DNA of 64,000 nucleotides from JASDSY01 sp041441465 (GCA_041441465.1 JASDSY010000029.1:74726-138725); one strand, 5' to 3'. Positions 18,857 to 28,492 are shown, counted from the stretch's first letter. Notes: generated by a model not told the origin, from the sequence alone. Made by a program: numbers and translations.

Positions 18857-19502
18857 CCCCTTTGATTTTAATGATTACGCGCGCAGAAACGCCGTTAAGA
18901 TTTGATCCTGAGGCTGCCGGAGTGTTTGTTCTGGTTTCGGCGTATTCGTTATTTATGAAAACGCTTTCGACCCATTTTATTTTTTTGAGCTGCTCAATAA
19001 ATGCTGAAAGAGCGTTCATATTTTTAACTGTTATAAAAAAGCTGCCCGTTAAGCTGCCGAAGTTAATGTTGAAATTTTTAACGCTCAATATTTCAGGAAT
19101 ATTCCTGCGTATCTTCAGAATGTCGTTAACTATTTCCGTATCGTTTGTTTTGCGGCTTGTCAGTGAACTTTGCGAATTTTTCAGGCTTTCTTTAAGTTTA
19201 GATATTTTTGTCTTTACCTCGTCGCTTATTGCTATCTCGGCGCTTTCGCCTGAAAACATTCCGCCAGCCCTGACAGTATTATTTTTTAGCGCCTTTTCAT
19301 GCTGGTTTATTTTTGACTGCAGCGCTGAAATTTTTAAATTCGCGTCGTAAATTTCGCCTTTATAATCGTAATAACTATACATCGAAAATATGAAATAGAG
19401 GAACGGAATAATTGAAATACCGTATTTAACGGCTTTGAATGACAATGAATTTTCATTCATTGCCGGCCTGGCAATTTTAAAATCCATTTTTATGCTTTTC
19501 AT
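18837..19502 (-). CDS. pilN: PilN-like type IV pilus inner-membrane protein
   Basis: 221 residues: short basic cytoplasmic N-terminus, one membrane helix (about 31-48), then a coiled coil (about 55-115) and a ferredoxin-like C-terminal part. In characterised systems PilN binds PilM through its cytoplasmic N-terminus and pairs with PilO. Here pilM lies just upstream (78-nt gap) and pilO overlaps downstream. The N-terminal residues (MKSIKMDFKIARPAMNE) resemble the PilM-binding INLLP-type motif only loosely. Confidence 0.75.
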   Translation of the reverse strand: MKSIKMDFKIARPAMNENSLSFKAVKYGISIIPFLYFIFSMYSYYDYKGEIYDANLKISALQSKINQHEKALKNNTVRAGGMFSGESAEIAISDEVKTKISKLKESLKNSQSSLTSRKTNDTEIVNDILKIRRNIPEILSVKNFNINFGSLTGSFFITVKNMNALSAFIEQLKKIKWVESVFINNEYAETRTNTPAASGSNLNGVSARVIIKIKGDEIFER

Positions 19503-19579
19503 TTTTGCTCCGATTCTTCCTTAAAATTTTACAATGCTATCTATAATTTAAATATATTCTTTGTGTTATTGAAAACAGG

Positions 19580-20557
19580 CTAATTTGTGCCGTCGAATAG
19601 TAACGGCGAATATTGTATTTTTTCGGTATTTTCCAGAAGTTTTATGTTAACAGCCAGAAAATTTTCTAAAAATAATTTAATATTGGGTGTTTTTCCGAAT
19701 CCGCCTGAGATTACTATTTCAGAAAGTTTTATATGCGGATATTTCGATATAAAAAACTCGTAGGTTATATGCAGTTCCTTTAAAAACTTGTCAGTTGCCT
19801 TAAGTTTATGTGATTCAAACTCGGAAAGCGAGTTGAAGTCGATTTTATCCGGAAAGATTTTATGTTCCGATATTTTTTTTGCAGATTCGCTTTTGGAAAT
19901 TGGATGTTTAAGTTCGAGTGTTTCTATTATCTCATCGGCGAAATGCCTGCCTGCTGTTTCTATTATCCTTACATAAACCGGTTCTGAGTCCACGAAAAAA
20001 TAAAATGTGGTAACCTCATGGCCGATGTTTAATAGTCCGAAATTTTCCTTTAAAATTCCATTTTGTGAAATGAAATTATATATTGCATGACACGACATAT
20101 CGATTGACATAATTTTTATTTTCGCGTTTTCGAATAACTCGGTCAATTTATTTATCAATTCTTCTTTTACAAGGCAAACGTAGCAGTCGGCGTATAATTT
20201 GCCGGTTTCGATGTCTTTTTCGGTTTTGCATATATGCGCGTCTATTTTACAGCCGCTGTAAACTTCCTCGCGGATCTGGTCGCGCGCGCGCCAGAGGATA
20301 TACTCTTTTGTGTATTCGGCCGGTAAATCGTTTACTCTTACGAATATCTGCCGCGCCCACTGGTCAGGCAGAAGAAGGTTGATTTTGGTTATTCCCTCTT
20401 TCCTTAATTTTTCAATATATCCGGCAAGTTCGGTTTCGTTTATTTGCGGAATTGTAAAAGTGCCGCCGATAACGTCATTTCCAAAAATATATTCGTGAAA
20501 ATTTCCGTTTTTTGTGTATTTAAGGCTGTATCCGCCTATGTCCACGTTAGAAACCAC
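19580..20557 (-). CDS. pilM: PilM-like actin-fold ATPase
   Basis: 325 residues with the actin/FtsA-like fold of PilM: N-terminal phosphate-1 loop VDIGGYSLKY, middle LLNIGHEVTTFYFF and late IVISGGFGKTPNI (phosphate-2 and adenosine-like blocks). It sits on the inner face of the membrane and recruits the PilN/PilO complex. The start is GTG at 20557, supported by AAAGGAG 7 nt upstream. It follows pilB by 23 nt and precedes pilN by 78 nt, in one minus-strand operon. Confidence 0.85.
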   Translation of the reverse strand: MVSNVDIGGYSLKYTKNGNFHEYIFGNDVIGGTFTIPQINETELAGYIEKLRKEGITKINLLLPDQWARQIFVRVNDLPAEYTKEYILWRARDQIREEVYSGCKIDAHICKTEKDIETGKLYADCYVCLVKEELINKLTELFENAKIKIMSIDMSCHAIYNFISQNGILKENFGLLNIGHEVTTFYFFVDSEPVYVRIIETAGRHFADEIIETLELKHPISKSESAKKISEHKIFPDKIDFNSLSEFESHKLKATDKFLKELHITYEFFISKYPHIKLSEIVISGGFGKTPNIKLFLENFLAVNIKLLENTEKIQYSPLLFDGTN

Positions 20558-20580
20558 GGGACGCTCCTTTCTAACTGCGT

Positions 20581-22452
20581 TTAATCTTCAAATGTAACTC
20601 TGTTAATTTCCTCGATTGTAGTCATGCCTTCGATGACTTTTGCCCAGGCAGCCTGCCTGAGAGTTTTCATTCCTTCACTGATTGCCTGGCTTTTAATTTC
20701 AAGCGGCGACGCTTTTTTTAATATCAGCGACTTAATTTCATCGGACAAAGCAAGTGTTTCATAAATGCCGGTGCGCCCTTGATATCCGGTATTATGGCAG
20801 TAACGGCAGCCTTTGCCCCTATATAATTTACGGCCGCCGCAATATTTTTCAAAATCGCTAATTAGGGCCGTAGTTTCTTTATCAGGAACATATTCCTCTT
20901 TGCAGTTCGAGCATATTTTCCTGATAAGGCGCTGTGAAATGATCAGGTTAAAAGATGCGGCGAATTGGTAAGGTTCGACACCCATATTTGTAAGACGCGC
21001 TATAGCGTCTATTACGTTATTGGCGTGTATCGTCGAAAGTACAAGATGGCCTGTTAATGCTGCATTGACTGCAATTGCGGCAGTTTCGGTATCGCGTATT
21101 TCGCCTATCATGATTTTATCCGGGTCCTGTCTTACAATCGAACGAAGTCCAGACGCGAACGTCAGACCCTTTTTTTCGTTGACGTTAACCTGGACTATAT
21201 CGGGTATCTGGTATTCTACGGGGTCCTCTATCGTAATGAGTTTGTCTTCAGGTGTTTTAATCGCTTTAATGGCCGAATAAAGCGTCGTGGTTTTGCCCGA
21301 ACCTGTCGGCCCAGCCGATAAGATCATTCCGTAAGGTTTGAATATGTTTTTTTTGAATTTAAGCATATCTTCAGACGGGAATCCGAGTTTTTCAAGGTCA
21401 AGGCCGACCGCGTTCTGGTCTAAAATTCTTATTACGACGGTTTCACCAAAAATGGAAGGCAGTACGGATACTCTGAAATCTATGTTTCTGTCGTCGATAT
21501 ATGCCTTAAAACGACCGTCCTGCGGCACGCGTTTTTCTGAAATATCGAGATTAGCCATATTTTTAATTCGCGATACTATAAAGTTCCGCGATTTTGGATC
21601 GATTTTTTTCACGTTAAAAAGCGCGCCGTCGATCCTGAATTTAACTTTCATTTCTTCTGGATAGATCTCAATATGAATATCTGATGCTTTTTTGCGTATG
21701 GCTTTTATTAATATAGAATTAACCGTATTAACGATAGTCGCGTCGGAATATGTCTTGAGAAATTCCATATCGCCTTTATCATCGGTATCGTCTTCGCTGA
21801 GACTCTTTATAGCGACTGTTTCTTCGGTTTCAGAAAATAACGCGCTTTCACTTAATGAAGTTTCGGCCACAAGGTTGATCACTCTCATAATTTCGGATCT
21901 TACAGCTACGTAAGAAATTGTTGGAATACCTATTATCGACTCGATTTCTTCGATGCGTTCCACATCTGACGGGTCGTCCATTAATATTATTAATTTGTCG
22001 CCCTCTTTTTTGTATGGTATGAAGTTATAACGTCTGACAATGTTTATATCGAATTGGGAAAAAAGCGCGTCGTCAATTTTCATTTCGCTTAAATCTATGA
22101 ATTCGGTTTTATGCTGAATGGCTACGGCTTTATAAAGATTTTTAGGCTTAATAAGTCCGCGGTCAACGATCAATTCTTTTAAATTTAACGGCATGCCGTT
22201 AAATTCATTTATTATTTTTTCGAGCTCGAAAGGCGAGAGCATTCCTTCGGAAATCAAAACATCCTCGAGCGAATGTGATTTCATGGCATAAAAATAATAT
22301 TTATATGCGTCGTTTTCGTCCAATAAAACGCCGTCAGCAATTAAATTTTTTAATCCGTCTTGAAAATCTTTTGTAACCAGCTCATTGTAATTTTCAAGGG
22401 TGATTTTGCCTTTTAATTTAAGCTCATATAATATCTTTTCCCAGACTTTCAT
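20581..22452 (-). CDS. pilB: PilB/GspE assembly ATPase (copy 1)
   Basis: Hexameric motor that extends the pilus or pseudopilus. 623 residues: N-terminal MshEN-type regulatory domains (about 1-190), then the ATPase core with Walker A GPTGSGKTTT (about 379), Walker B region IMIGEIRDTETA and the His box LSTIHANN. Near the C-terminus is a four-Cys zinc motif (CSNC and CRYC). CGGAGG precedes the ATG. It lies between element B and pilM. A second, shorter paralogue is at 49058-50809. The MshEN domain binds c-di-GMP in some relatives; the residues needed were not checked. Confidence 0.93.
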   Translation of the reverse strand: MKVWEKILYELKLKGKITLENYNELVTKDFQDGLKNLIADGVLLDENDAYKYYFYAMKSHSLEDVLISEGMLSPFELEKIINEFNGMPLNLKELIVDRGLIKPKNLYKAVAIQHKTEFIDLSEMKIDDALFSQFDINIVRRYNFIPYKKEGDKLIILMDDPSDVERIEEIESIIGIPTISYVAVRSEIMRVINLVAETSLSESALFSETEETVAIKSLSEDDTDDKGDMEFLKTYSDATIVNTVNSILIKAIRKKASDIHIEIYPEEMKVKFRIDGALFNVKKIDPKSRNFIVSRIKNMANLDISEKRVPQDGRFKAYIDDRNIDFRVSVLPSIFGETVVIRILDQNAVGLDLEKLGFPSEDMLKFKKNIFKPYGMILSAGPTGSGKTTTLYSAIKAIKTPEDKLITIEDPVEYQIPDIVQVNVNEKKGLTFASGLRSIVRQDPDKIMIGEIRDTETAAIAVNAALTGHLVLSTIHANNVIDAIARLTNMGVEPYQFAASFNLIISQRLIRKICSNCKEEYVPDKETTALISDFEKYCGGRKLYRGKGCRYCHNTGYQGRTGIYETLALSDEIKSLILKKASPLEIKSQAISEGMKTLRQAAWAKVIEGMTTIEEINRVTFED

Positions 22453-22501
22453 TTTGCCTCCGGTATGAACTAATTAGGTTTTATTTAATATTGATTTAAA
22501 G

Positions 22502-22930
22502 TCAGGGAAAGGCGAAGGGATTATCCCTTCCCTTTCCCTGAAACCCTATCCAATCCTGCTACTTTTTTGTTCTTAATCATCGCGAAGCGCAAATTTCATT
22601 TGCTTACTTCGCGATGATCCGGCATTCAAAATGAAACTGTTATTCATAACAGTTTCATTTTGAAACGAAGAGTTCAGATTTCCACATCGTTTTTTTATCA
22701 AATTGTTACGCATTTCGTGGCGTTCGACTGCAAACGATAAGTATGGATAATCTGAAAAATTTCACGCAGTCGATTGCCATGTTACATCAAACGCCGCGCG
22801 TTTGATGTAACTAAAAACGCAAAAAAATATAATCCGCCATCACAACGGTAGAAATAGCGGGAGTCACAGGGGGAAATGGGGGAGATAGAGGGCCATTGGC
22901 CTTCTGTCGCCCCCATCAAAATTCCCTGGT
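22502..22930. repeat. Hairpin-rich structured element B
   Basis: The 487-nt gap between pilC and pilB mirrors element A. A long purine/pyrimidine hairpin (22502-22540) is followed by CAATCCTGCTA. Next is a nested hairpin with 12-bp outer stem ATCATCGCGAAG/CTTCGCGATGAT and inner GCAAAT/ATTTGC, joined as in A by C and TTA (22576-22618); a perfect 18-bp hairpin (22625-22664); the word TTGTTACGCATTTCG (22703-22717); stem TCGACTGC/GCAGTCGA (22724-22773) followed by TTGCC; a perfect 14-bp hairpin GTTACATCAAACGC (22781-22811); and a G-rich hairpin with G-T pairs (22878-22914). The G-T pairs favour the plus strand as the RNA, antisense to the pil operon. Confidence 0.55.
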
Positions 22931-22939
22931 AATAATTTA

Positions 22940-24163
22940 TCAATTAACGATAGTAGCCGCACCGATCATTGGAAGAAGGATAGCTATAATAATAACACCA
23001 AAAATTCCAATTACGCTTATTAATATAATCGGGCCGAACGCTGACTCGAGCGTGTTTATAATATCGTCAAGTTCGCTTTCCATAGTTTCCGAGATATGTT
23101 TAAAGACTTCGGGCAGATTATTGGAGTCTTCGCCGGCTTTGATGAGGCCGGGAATAAAACCGGCCGCGAAATTCGACTGCTCGAATGAGTGATAGATAGA
23201 ATTGCCGGTCTTAATGCTTATGACGGCGTTTTTGAGCCGTTCCAGTATTATGTTGTTACTGATGACATTCTGACTAACTTCGATCGCGCTAATGACATTT
23301 ATGCCTGAATTTATAAGTAATCCGGCTGTTTTATAATATATAGCTAAAGTTTTTTTATAAATGAATTGATTGATTACAGGAAGTTTAAGTGTAAATTCGT
23401 CGATAATACGAGCGGCTTCCGGAGTTTTTTGCCATCTATATATTACGTAAACAAGAAGGCCTGACATAAGGAGAAGCTGAAAATAGAATTTAGCGATAAT
23501 ATCGGCGATAAAAAATACGAATTCAGAAACGGGCGGAAGATTGGCATTCATTTCCGAAAAAAGTTTTGTGTATGTGGGGACGATGCTTACGAAAAGGTAG
23601 CTTACGGCGATAGTGCTTAAAATCATTATTATCAGCGGATATAAAGAAGCTGATAATAATTTTTTTTGAAGCGCCTGTTTTTTCTGGTAGTAATTGCGCA
23701 AATTATCGAGGGCCGGGCTTAAGTTGCCGGTAGTTTCGGCGCTCGCGATGGTTTTAACGAAAAGTTCGTCGAATATGTCGCCGCGCCGCGACAGTGCTAT
23801 TGAAAGCGGGATGCCGTGCGCGACTGAAGTTTTGATATCATTTATTAACTCTGCGGAATAGCTGTCCGGGGATTTTTCCGATAATGCTTTAAACGCCTCA
23901 GTAACTGACATGCCTGAATTTAAAAGCATCGCTAGTATTCTTGAAAATTCGATTATATATGAATTCTTCTTGAATTTAAATTTCAGTGCCTGCAGATTTT
24001 CGTATGTGAATACATTAGAAAATCCCGACTGGCTTTTTTCGATTTCGAGAGGAAAATAGCCCTGATTGGTAAGAGCTGCGCAAACTGCCTCGCGCGTCTC
24101 GCCTTCGATAGTAAATTGTTCGGTTTTACCCTGCCTGTCGGCGACTTTAACTTTATAATTCAT
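22940..24163 (-). CDS. pilC: PilC/GspF inner-membrane platform protein
   Basis: 407 residues with two GspF domains (about 65-190 and 270-395), each ending in membrane helices, and a final hydrophobic segment (IILISVIGIFGVIIIAILL). The motif YPLIIMILSTIAVSYLF follows the first domain. It anchors the motor ATPase and the growing pilus. It is the first gene of the minus-strand pil cluster, with a good promoter at 24204-24232 and AAAGGC before the ATG. The next gene, pilB, is separated by element B. Confidence 0.93.
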   Translation of the reverse strand: MNYKVKVADRQGKTEQFTIEGETREAVCAALTNQGYFPLEIEKSQSGFSNVFTYENLQALKFKFKKNSYIIEFSRILAMLLNSGMSVTEAFKALSEKSPDSYSAELINDIKTSVAHGIPLSIALSRRGDIFDELFVKTIASAETTGNLSPALDNLRNYYQKKQALQKKLLSASLYPLIIMILSTIAVSYLFVSIVPTYTKLFSEMNANLPPVSEFVFFIADIIAKFYFQLLLMSGLLVYVIYRWQKTPEAARIIDEFTLKLPVINQFIYKKTLAIYYKTAGLLINSGINVISAIEVSQNVISNNIILERLKNAVISIKTGNSIYHSFEQSNFAAGFIPGLIKAGEDSNNLPEVFKHISETMESELDDIINTLESAFGPIILISVIGIFGVIIIAILLPMIGAATIVN

Positions 24164-24203
24164 TATTTTGCCTTTTTATAAAAAAATGCATAATTTAGGG
24201 ATT

Positions 24204-24232
24204 ATTATACATCATTTAAGTTACTTTTACAA
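24204..24232 (-). promoter_or_regulatory. Sigma70-type promoter of the pil cluster
   Basis: Read on the minus strand: TTGTAA (24232-24227), 17-nt spacer, TATAAT (24209-24204). The predicted start is about 24197, which leaves a 34-nt leader to the pilC ATG. Confidence 0.65.
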
Positions 24233-24353
24233 TGTATTAATAAAAATAACTAAATTTTGAGTATTTAACCTACAATATGCACTAAATAAAATTGAATTTA
24301 CTATTTTTTTACTTTACAAAAAGAATATTTGTGATATTATTAAATTTTTATAA

Positions 24354-24612
24354 ATGTTTAATAATAAAATTGAAAAAATAGAAGATGCTTATAATAAGTA
24401 TATCCTGATAGAAAAGTATTCATACATTTCAAGTATAGATAAGATACGTGAGAATGAATTTAATCTCAATATTCCTCGTTATGCCGATACTTTTACAGGA
24501 GAAGAACACGTTGACATGGATGCTGTAAAAGAAAATATCGAAAAAAATTGAGGACGAACTTAAAGGCATAAAAGCGCAAATGAATAAATACCTGAAAGAA
24601 CTTGGTTTATAA
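24354..24612 (+). pseudogene. C-terminal remnant of type I methyltransferase HsdM, frameshifted
   Basis: The first 65 codons include ENEFNLNIPRYADTF, the typical end of HsdM DNA N6-adenine methyltransferases (ENDYNLNIPRYVDTF in relatives), then a stop at 24549. In another frame the sequence continues KKIEDELKGIKAQMNKYLKE to a stop at 24612, matching the family's C-terminal coiled coil. One A missing from the A-run near 24541 restores the frame. Everything upstream (SAM and NPPY motifs) is absent. A promoter-like TTTACA-16-TATTAT lies just before (24313-24340), probably by chance. Confidence 0.75.
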
Positions 24613-25123
24613 GCGAATTAGCGCATTTATTAAAATTGCGACAGCCTGTTGCAGAATTTAATATTAAGATTATAAAGGGTTTATGTGGCATTACTAGTGA
24701 AATCACGAATTAATTCATTTAAAATATAGAAACCATGATAAAAATTTCCATTATTTCTTAATGGTTTTAATGCCTGATTGGAAAAAGAGAAAAGAAATTT
24801 TAGATCAAGAAGTTATTAAAGAATTATAAAATGTTACTAATTGCGAGGCTTAACAGTGTGCTTGCTTGCGGTTGCGTACCGTTCTTTTGGAAAAAAGTTT
24901 ACAATCCAACTTTTAGTTGTAGCAAATTCGCCATAATCAAAAGTCAGGCTGGTTTGAATAGTTATAAATTGAGCGTTACCGAACGGACTGAAAAAACAAA
25001 TGCTATCGGATTGAAGGCAGCTGCCGTACGATATGGCGGAATATATATTACATAAAGATATTGCCTTTGAATTTGGAATGTGGATTAGCGCTGAATTTAA
25101 GATATATTGTAAGGCGGTCAGTT
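24613..25123 (+). other. Relic region between hsdM remnant and TPR gene
   Basis: 511 nt of decayed-looking sequence. A short open stretch ends DWKKRKEILDQEVIKEL and stops near 24829; it reads like the tail of a protein but I do not recognise the family. Another 74-codon frame (24831-25055) has no recognisable domain. No hsdS or hsdR gene is present. AAGGCGG before 25124 is the ribosome binding site of the next gene. Confidence 0.4.
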
Positions 25124-25882
25124 ATGGAGATTTCGGTAAAACATAAAAAAAATATTTCTGATATATCATTAAATGGGCCAGAATGTTTAAATAATAACAA
25201 AGCTGAAGATTATAATAAATCTGGAATTAATTATTATGACAATAAAGATTATAAAAATGCAGAAATAGAATATATAAAAGCGATACAACTTGAACCAAAT
25301 GTAGCCGTTTATTATTTTAATTTAGGCAATGCTTATTTTGATCAGGATAAAGATTTAGAAGCGGAAATTGCATATCAAAAAGCAATTCAACTGAATCCGG
25401 CCGTCGCTGCTTATTATAATGAGTTAGGATACTGCTATCTTGTTCAGGAAAAGTACGCTGACGCCATAATAAAAATAGCAAAAGCAATTGAACTTGAACC
25501 AAATACGGCTGATTATTATGACAGCTTAGGCGATGTTTACTGGTATCAAGGAAAATACTTTGAAGCAGAGTTACAATATAAAAAAGCGATACAATTAGAA
25601 CCAAATGCTGAGCTTTTTTATAATAATTTAGGTAATGCTTATTATTGCCAGGGAAAGTATGGCGAATCAGAAATGCAATATAAAAAGGCGATTGAATTAG
25701 AACCAAATACGGCTGATTATTACAATAATTTAGGCGATGTTTATTATTGTCAGGAAAAATACGATAAAGCGGAAGCAATGTATAAAAAAGCGATAGAGCT
25801 TAATCCGGAAGTCGCGGAATATTATAAAAATTTAGATGCCGCTTGTTCTGAACAGGACAAACATGCCGAATCAGGAATTTAA
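25124..25882 (+). CDS. TPR-repeat protein
   Basis: 252 residues composed of about six 34-residue tetratricopeptide repeats after a 25-residue polar N-terminus. The repeats are very regular (YYNNLGDVYYCQ, then KYDKAEAMYKKAIELNP), so the DNA is repetitive as well. There is no signal peptide or catalytic domain; TPR arrays bind proteins. I chose the ATG at 25124 because AAGGCGG lies just upstream; an in-frame TTG at 25061 has none. It lies right after a restriction-system relic, so it may be accessory DNA. Confidence 0.8.
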   Translation: MEISVKHKKNISDISLNGPECLNNNKAEDYNKSGINYYDNKDYKNAEIEYIKAIQLEPNVAVYYFNLGNAYFDQDKDLEAEIAYQKAIQLNPAVAAYYNELGYCYLVQEKYADAIIKIAKAIELEPNTADYYDSLGDVYWYQGKYFEAELQYKKAIQLEPNAELFYNNLGNAYYCQGKYGESEMQYKKAIELEPNTADYYNNLGDVYYCQEKYDKAEAMYKKAIELNPEVAEYYKNLDAACSEQDKHAESGI

Positions 25883-26020
25883 TATACCAAAGTAAGTACT
25901 TTCGACTAAAAAGTGGAAATGAATTAACAGATGATAGTTTAAAAATAAAGTGTTATCACTTAACTTAAATATTTAAAATAATAAAATAGTAATAATGCGC
26001 TGATATAAAATTAAATTATA

Positions 26021-26070
26021 AAAAAAAGGGGGCTGTTTCCAAAATTATCTTTTGGGACAGCCCCTTTTTT
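26021..26070. terminator. Bidirectional terminator (family member 1)
   Basis: A7-GGGGGCTGT (26021-26036) pairs with ACAGCCCC-T6 (26057-26070), one G bulged. The inner CCAAAA/TTTTGG extends the stem. It lies between the convergent TPR and hydrolase genes. Its loop resembles those at 28408 and 32301. Confidence 0.85.
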
Positions 26071-26101
26071 GTGATAATGTTATTAATTATAGTAGTTTTT
26101 A

Positions 26102-28132
26102 TTACCTTGCGATTATCTTAAATATATCGCCGTAGGTGCCGGCGCAGAAAACGAAGCTGCCTTCCGGAGCGTAAACTTCGCCTTTATTGGTGATGCTGTC
26201 AAAAATCGGGCCGCTTTCGGTTAGAACCATTACTCTTGCGTCTTTTGGAATTTCAACAAAGTTTAGGATCGCGCCTTTGGTTATTTTGAGCCATTCGTTA
26301 TAATTATCATGTTTGATAACTAAACGGTTAACGCCGGGTATCGCGTTTCTGACTTTATCTGCCGGCATGAATAAAATATAATTTGACATGGCCCATGTTT
26401 CGCCGTTTTTATCAATAAGGCGAAGCTCGGACTGGTCGCGGAACGATGTAGCCGCTATGCTTGCGAAATAGGGCGTTTCAATTTTCTTTAAGCCGTCAAA
26501 ATCCACATAGCCCGGCAATTCTTTATAAGTTGCCGATTTTAAGGCCGTAATTCCTGCCGGAAGAATATCGGCGGCTAAATTTTTGCAAAGCCACATCTTG
26601 CCGTTTATGTCTGATTTAAGCGTAACCGGTTTCTTTATTTCTTCGACTTTCTGGTAAGTCAGCAAATCGGCTTCATAATTTGGAATGTTATGCGCCGCTA
26701 AATAAGTTTTTCCGTCGGCCGTGGTAAAATAAAGCTGCATTTTATCCTCAGGCGATATGAAATAACCGTTATTATAAATCATCGATGTAGCGGCGGCAGG
26801 AGAATCTGCTTTTTTGGTTTCGCTTTCGACTGAAAGAGGCATAAAATTCATTTTTTTGCCTTTTAAATCAAATTCAATTCTTATGGTTTTTCCGCCATTT
26901 GTGTAAATACCGGCATATTGAAGAAGCCCTTCAGGAATTGCCTGCGGTTCGGCCGGTTTTACAACAGGCTTTGTGATAGGTTCGATCAACTTTTTTTCCT
27001 GCATAAAAGTATCTAAAACCGGTCTTAATAATTTTTCGGAATTTGCGTGTCCGGTTATGGAATAAGCGATAATGATATTATGTTCGGGAACGACATACAT
27101 ATATGTTGAATAACAGCCGGTGCCGCCGCTTTTAGCGAGGACCTGCATACCTTTGGCATCGTAAAAAGGTATATTTGAAAAATCCCAGCCGAATTCACTG
27201 CAAATCTGTCGGTTTTGCAATTTATTTGCGAATAATGTAGGCTGCGTCTTTAATATTTCCTTAAGTGCTTCTTCACTGAGTATTTTTTTGCCGTTTTTAG
27301 TAAAACTGCTGCCGAATCTGCATAAATCGGAAGCGGTAGACGACAGGCCGCCTGCTCCGTAAACCGGAACCACTTCAAGCGGATATTTATCGCCGGATTT
27401 TATGTCGTAATATTCAGCTGAATTTTTAAAATGCCCTTCGCCTACGCTCGGACCTGAGTTTTTCATGTTTAAAGGTTTGAATATACGTTCATCGACGAAA
27501 TCGACGAATTTTTTACCTGATACTCTTTCGACTATAATTTCGGCGAGAGTAAAGCCGTCATTGCAGTAAATGGCCATAGCGCCCGGATCGTGTTTCAGAT
27601 GCGATTCGGCAAGCGTATCGAGAAGGAGTTTATGCATATCGACTGGGGTGCCGAAGCCGAAATAAAAAGTCGAGCCGGGAAGCCCTGAGGAATGATTAAA
27701 GAGCATGCGGATCGTTATGTCTTTATAACGTTCGTCTTTCATTTTAAAATCAGGAATGTATTTTATAACCTTATCGTCAAGCGCGATTTTACCGTCATCG
27801 GCAAGGAGCATTATCGAAACTGCCGCGAACATCTTGCTTGTCGAGCCGATATTAAATCTTGTATTAACATCCACCGGCCTGTTTTTTGCGCGGTCTGACG
27901 TTCCCACGCCTTCCGCGTAAACTATTTTATTGTTGTCCATAATAGCGATGGTAGCTCCGGTGCCTGTGCCGTTTGTAATTTCTTTCCATAAAGATTCGCG
28001 CGCCGTTTCTATCGTCTTTTGATAAGCGCACTGTTCGAAATGAACTGATTTATGCGCTTTAGCCTCACACACAGAAAACATGCCTGTGCCCGCGTATAAA
28101 ATAACTGCGGCCATGGTTAATTTTTTTAACAT
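26102..28132 (-). CDS. Exported beta-lactamase-fold serine hydrolase
   Basis: Class C beta-lactamase/penicillin-binding-fold enzyme (DUF302-type esterases and D,D-peptidases share it). The signal peptide is at residues 1-24. The nucleophile motif is STSK at 97-100 and YCN follows near 186 (YxN); KSGGTG near 325 replaces the usual KTG/HxG box. The catalytic domain ends near 375, and about 300 residues of beta-rich C-terminal region follow. Total 676 residues, periplasmic or secreted. I chose the ATG at 28132, with CAGGAG 7 nt upstream and the signal peptide directly after; the frame stays open 20 codons further. It may act on peptidoglycan peptides, D-amino peptides or esters. Confidence 0.85.
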   Translation of the reverse strand: MLKKLTMAAVILYAGTGMFSVCEAKAHKSVHFEQCAYQKTIETARESLWKEITNGTGTGATIAIMDNNKIVYAEGVGTSDRAKNRPVDVNTRFNIGSTSKMFAAVSIMLLADDGKIALDDKVIKYIPDFKMKDERYKDITIRMLFNHSSGLPGSTFYFGFGTPVDMHKLLLDTLAESHLKHDPGAMAIYCNDGFTLAEIIVERVSGKKFVDFVDERIFKPLNMKNSGPSVGEGHFKNSAEYYDIKSGDKYPLEVVPVYGAGGLSSTASDLCRFGSSFTKNGKKILSEEALKEILKTQPTLFANKLQNRQICSEFGWDFSNIPFYDAKGMQVLAKSGGTGCYSTYMYVVPEHNIIIAYSITGHANSEKLLRPVLDTFMQEKKLIEPITKPVVKPAEPQAIPEGLLQYAGIYTNGGKTIRIEFDLKGKKMNFMPLSVESETKKADSPAAATSMIYNNGYFISPEDKMQLYFTTADGKTYLAAHNIPNYEADLLTYQKVEEIKKPVTLKSDINGKMWLCKNLAADILPAGITALKSATYKELPGYVDFDGLKKIETPYFASIAATSFRDQSELRLIDKNGETWAMSNYILFMPADKVRNAIPGVNRLVIKHDNYNEWLKITKGAILNFVEIPKDARVMVLTESGPIFDSITNKGEVYAPEGSFVFCAGTYGDIFKIIAR

Positions 28133-28407
28133 ATTATCACTCCTGTCTTTAAAATTTATCCGGATGGTTTTAGTCATGTTATCATATATCATAAGAAATT
28201 TAAAGTCAAATTTTTAGAACCGGTTTTTTTTGCCTGAATATAACCTTAAACTGTGGATAATTAAAAATTAAAACCGGATATTATAAGTTAAGGCACACAT
28301 AAATAAATTAAGCTGAAGCAGCGAATCATAAAAAATAAATATGCTGTGTAATAGCTTTAACTTCATACTTTTCTTGAGATAATGCCCAATTTAAAAATAA
28401 TATAAAT

Positions 28408-28449
28408 AAAAAAAGCTGTTTCGAAAATTATTTTCGTTACAGCTTTTTT
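28408..28449. terminator. Bidirectional terminator (family member 2)
   Basis: A6-GCTGT and ACAGC-T6 enclose an inner GAAAA/TTTTC hairpin. It sits after the stop of the minus-strand gene at 28493-29326. The rest of the 28133-28492 gap holds the ribosome binding site of the hydrolase gene and A/T-rich DNA without other signals. Confidence 0.85.
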
Positions 28450-28492
28450 GTAAATAATAAAATCTGCGTTAAGATGTTATGCAAATTTGTCT

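Noticed and set aside
24831..25055. 74-codon ORF upstream of the TPR gene
   Set aside because: No recognisable domain, atypical composition and in a decaying region; treated as relic.
25238..25860. Regular direct repeats in DNA at 25.2-25.9 kb
   Set aside because: They are the codons of near-identical TPR units (102-nt period), not a noncoding array.
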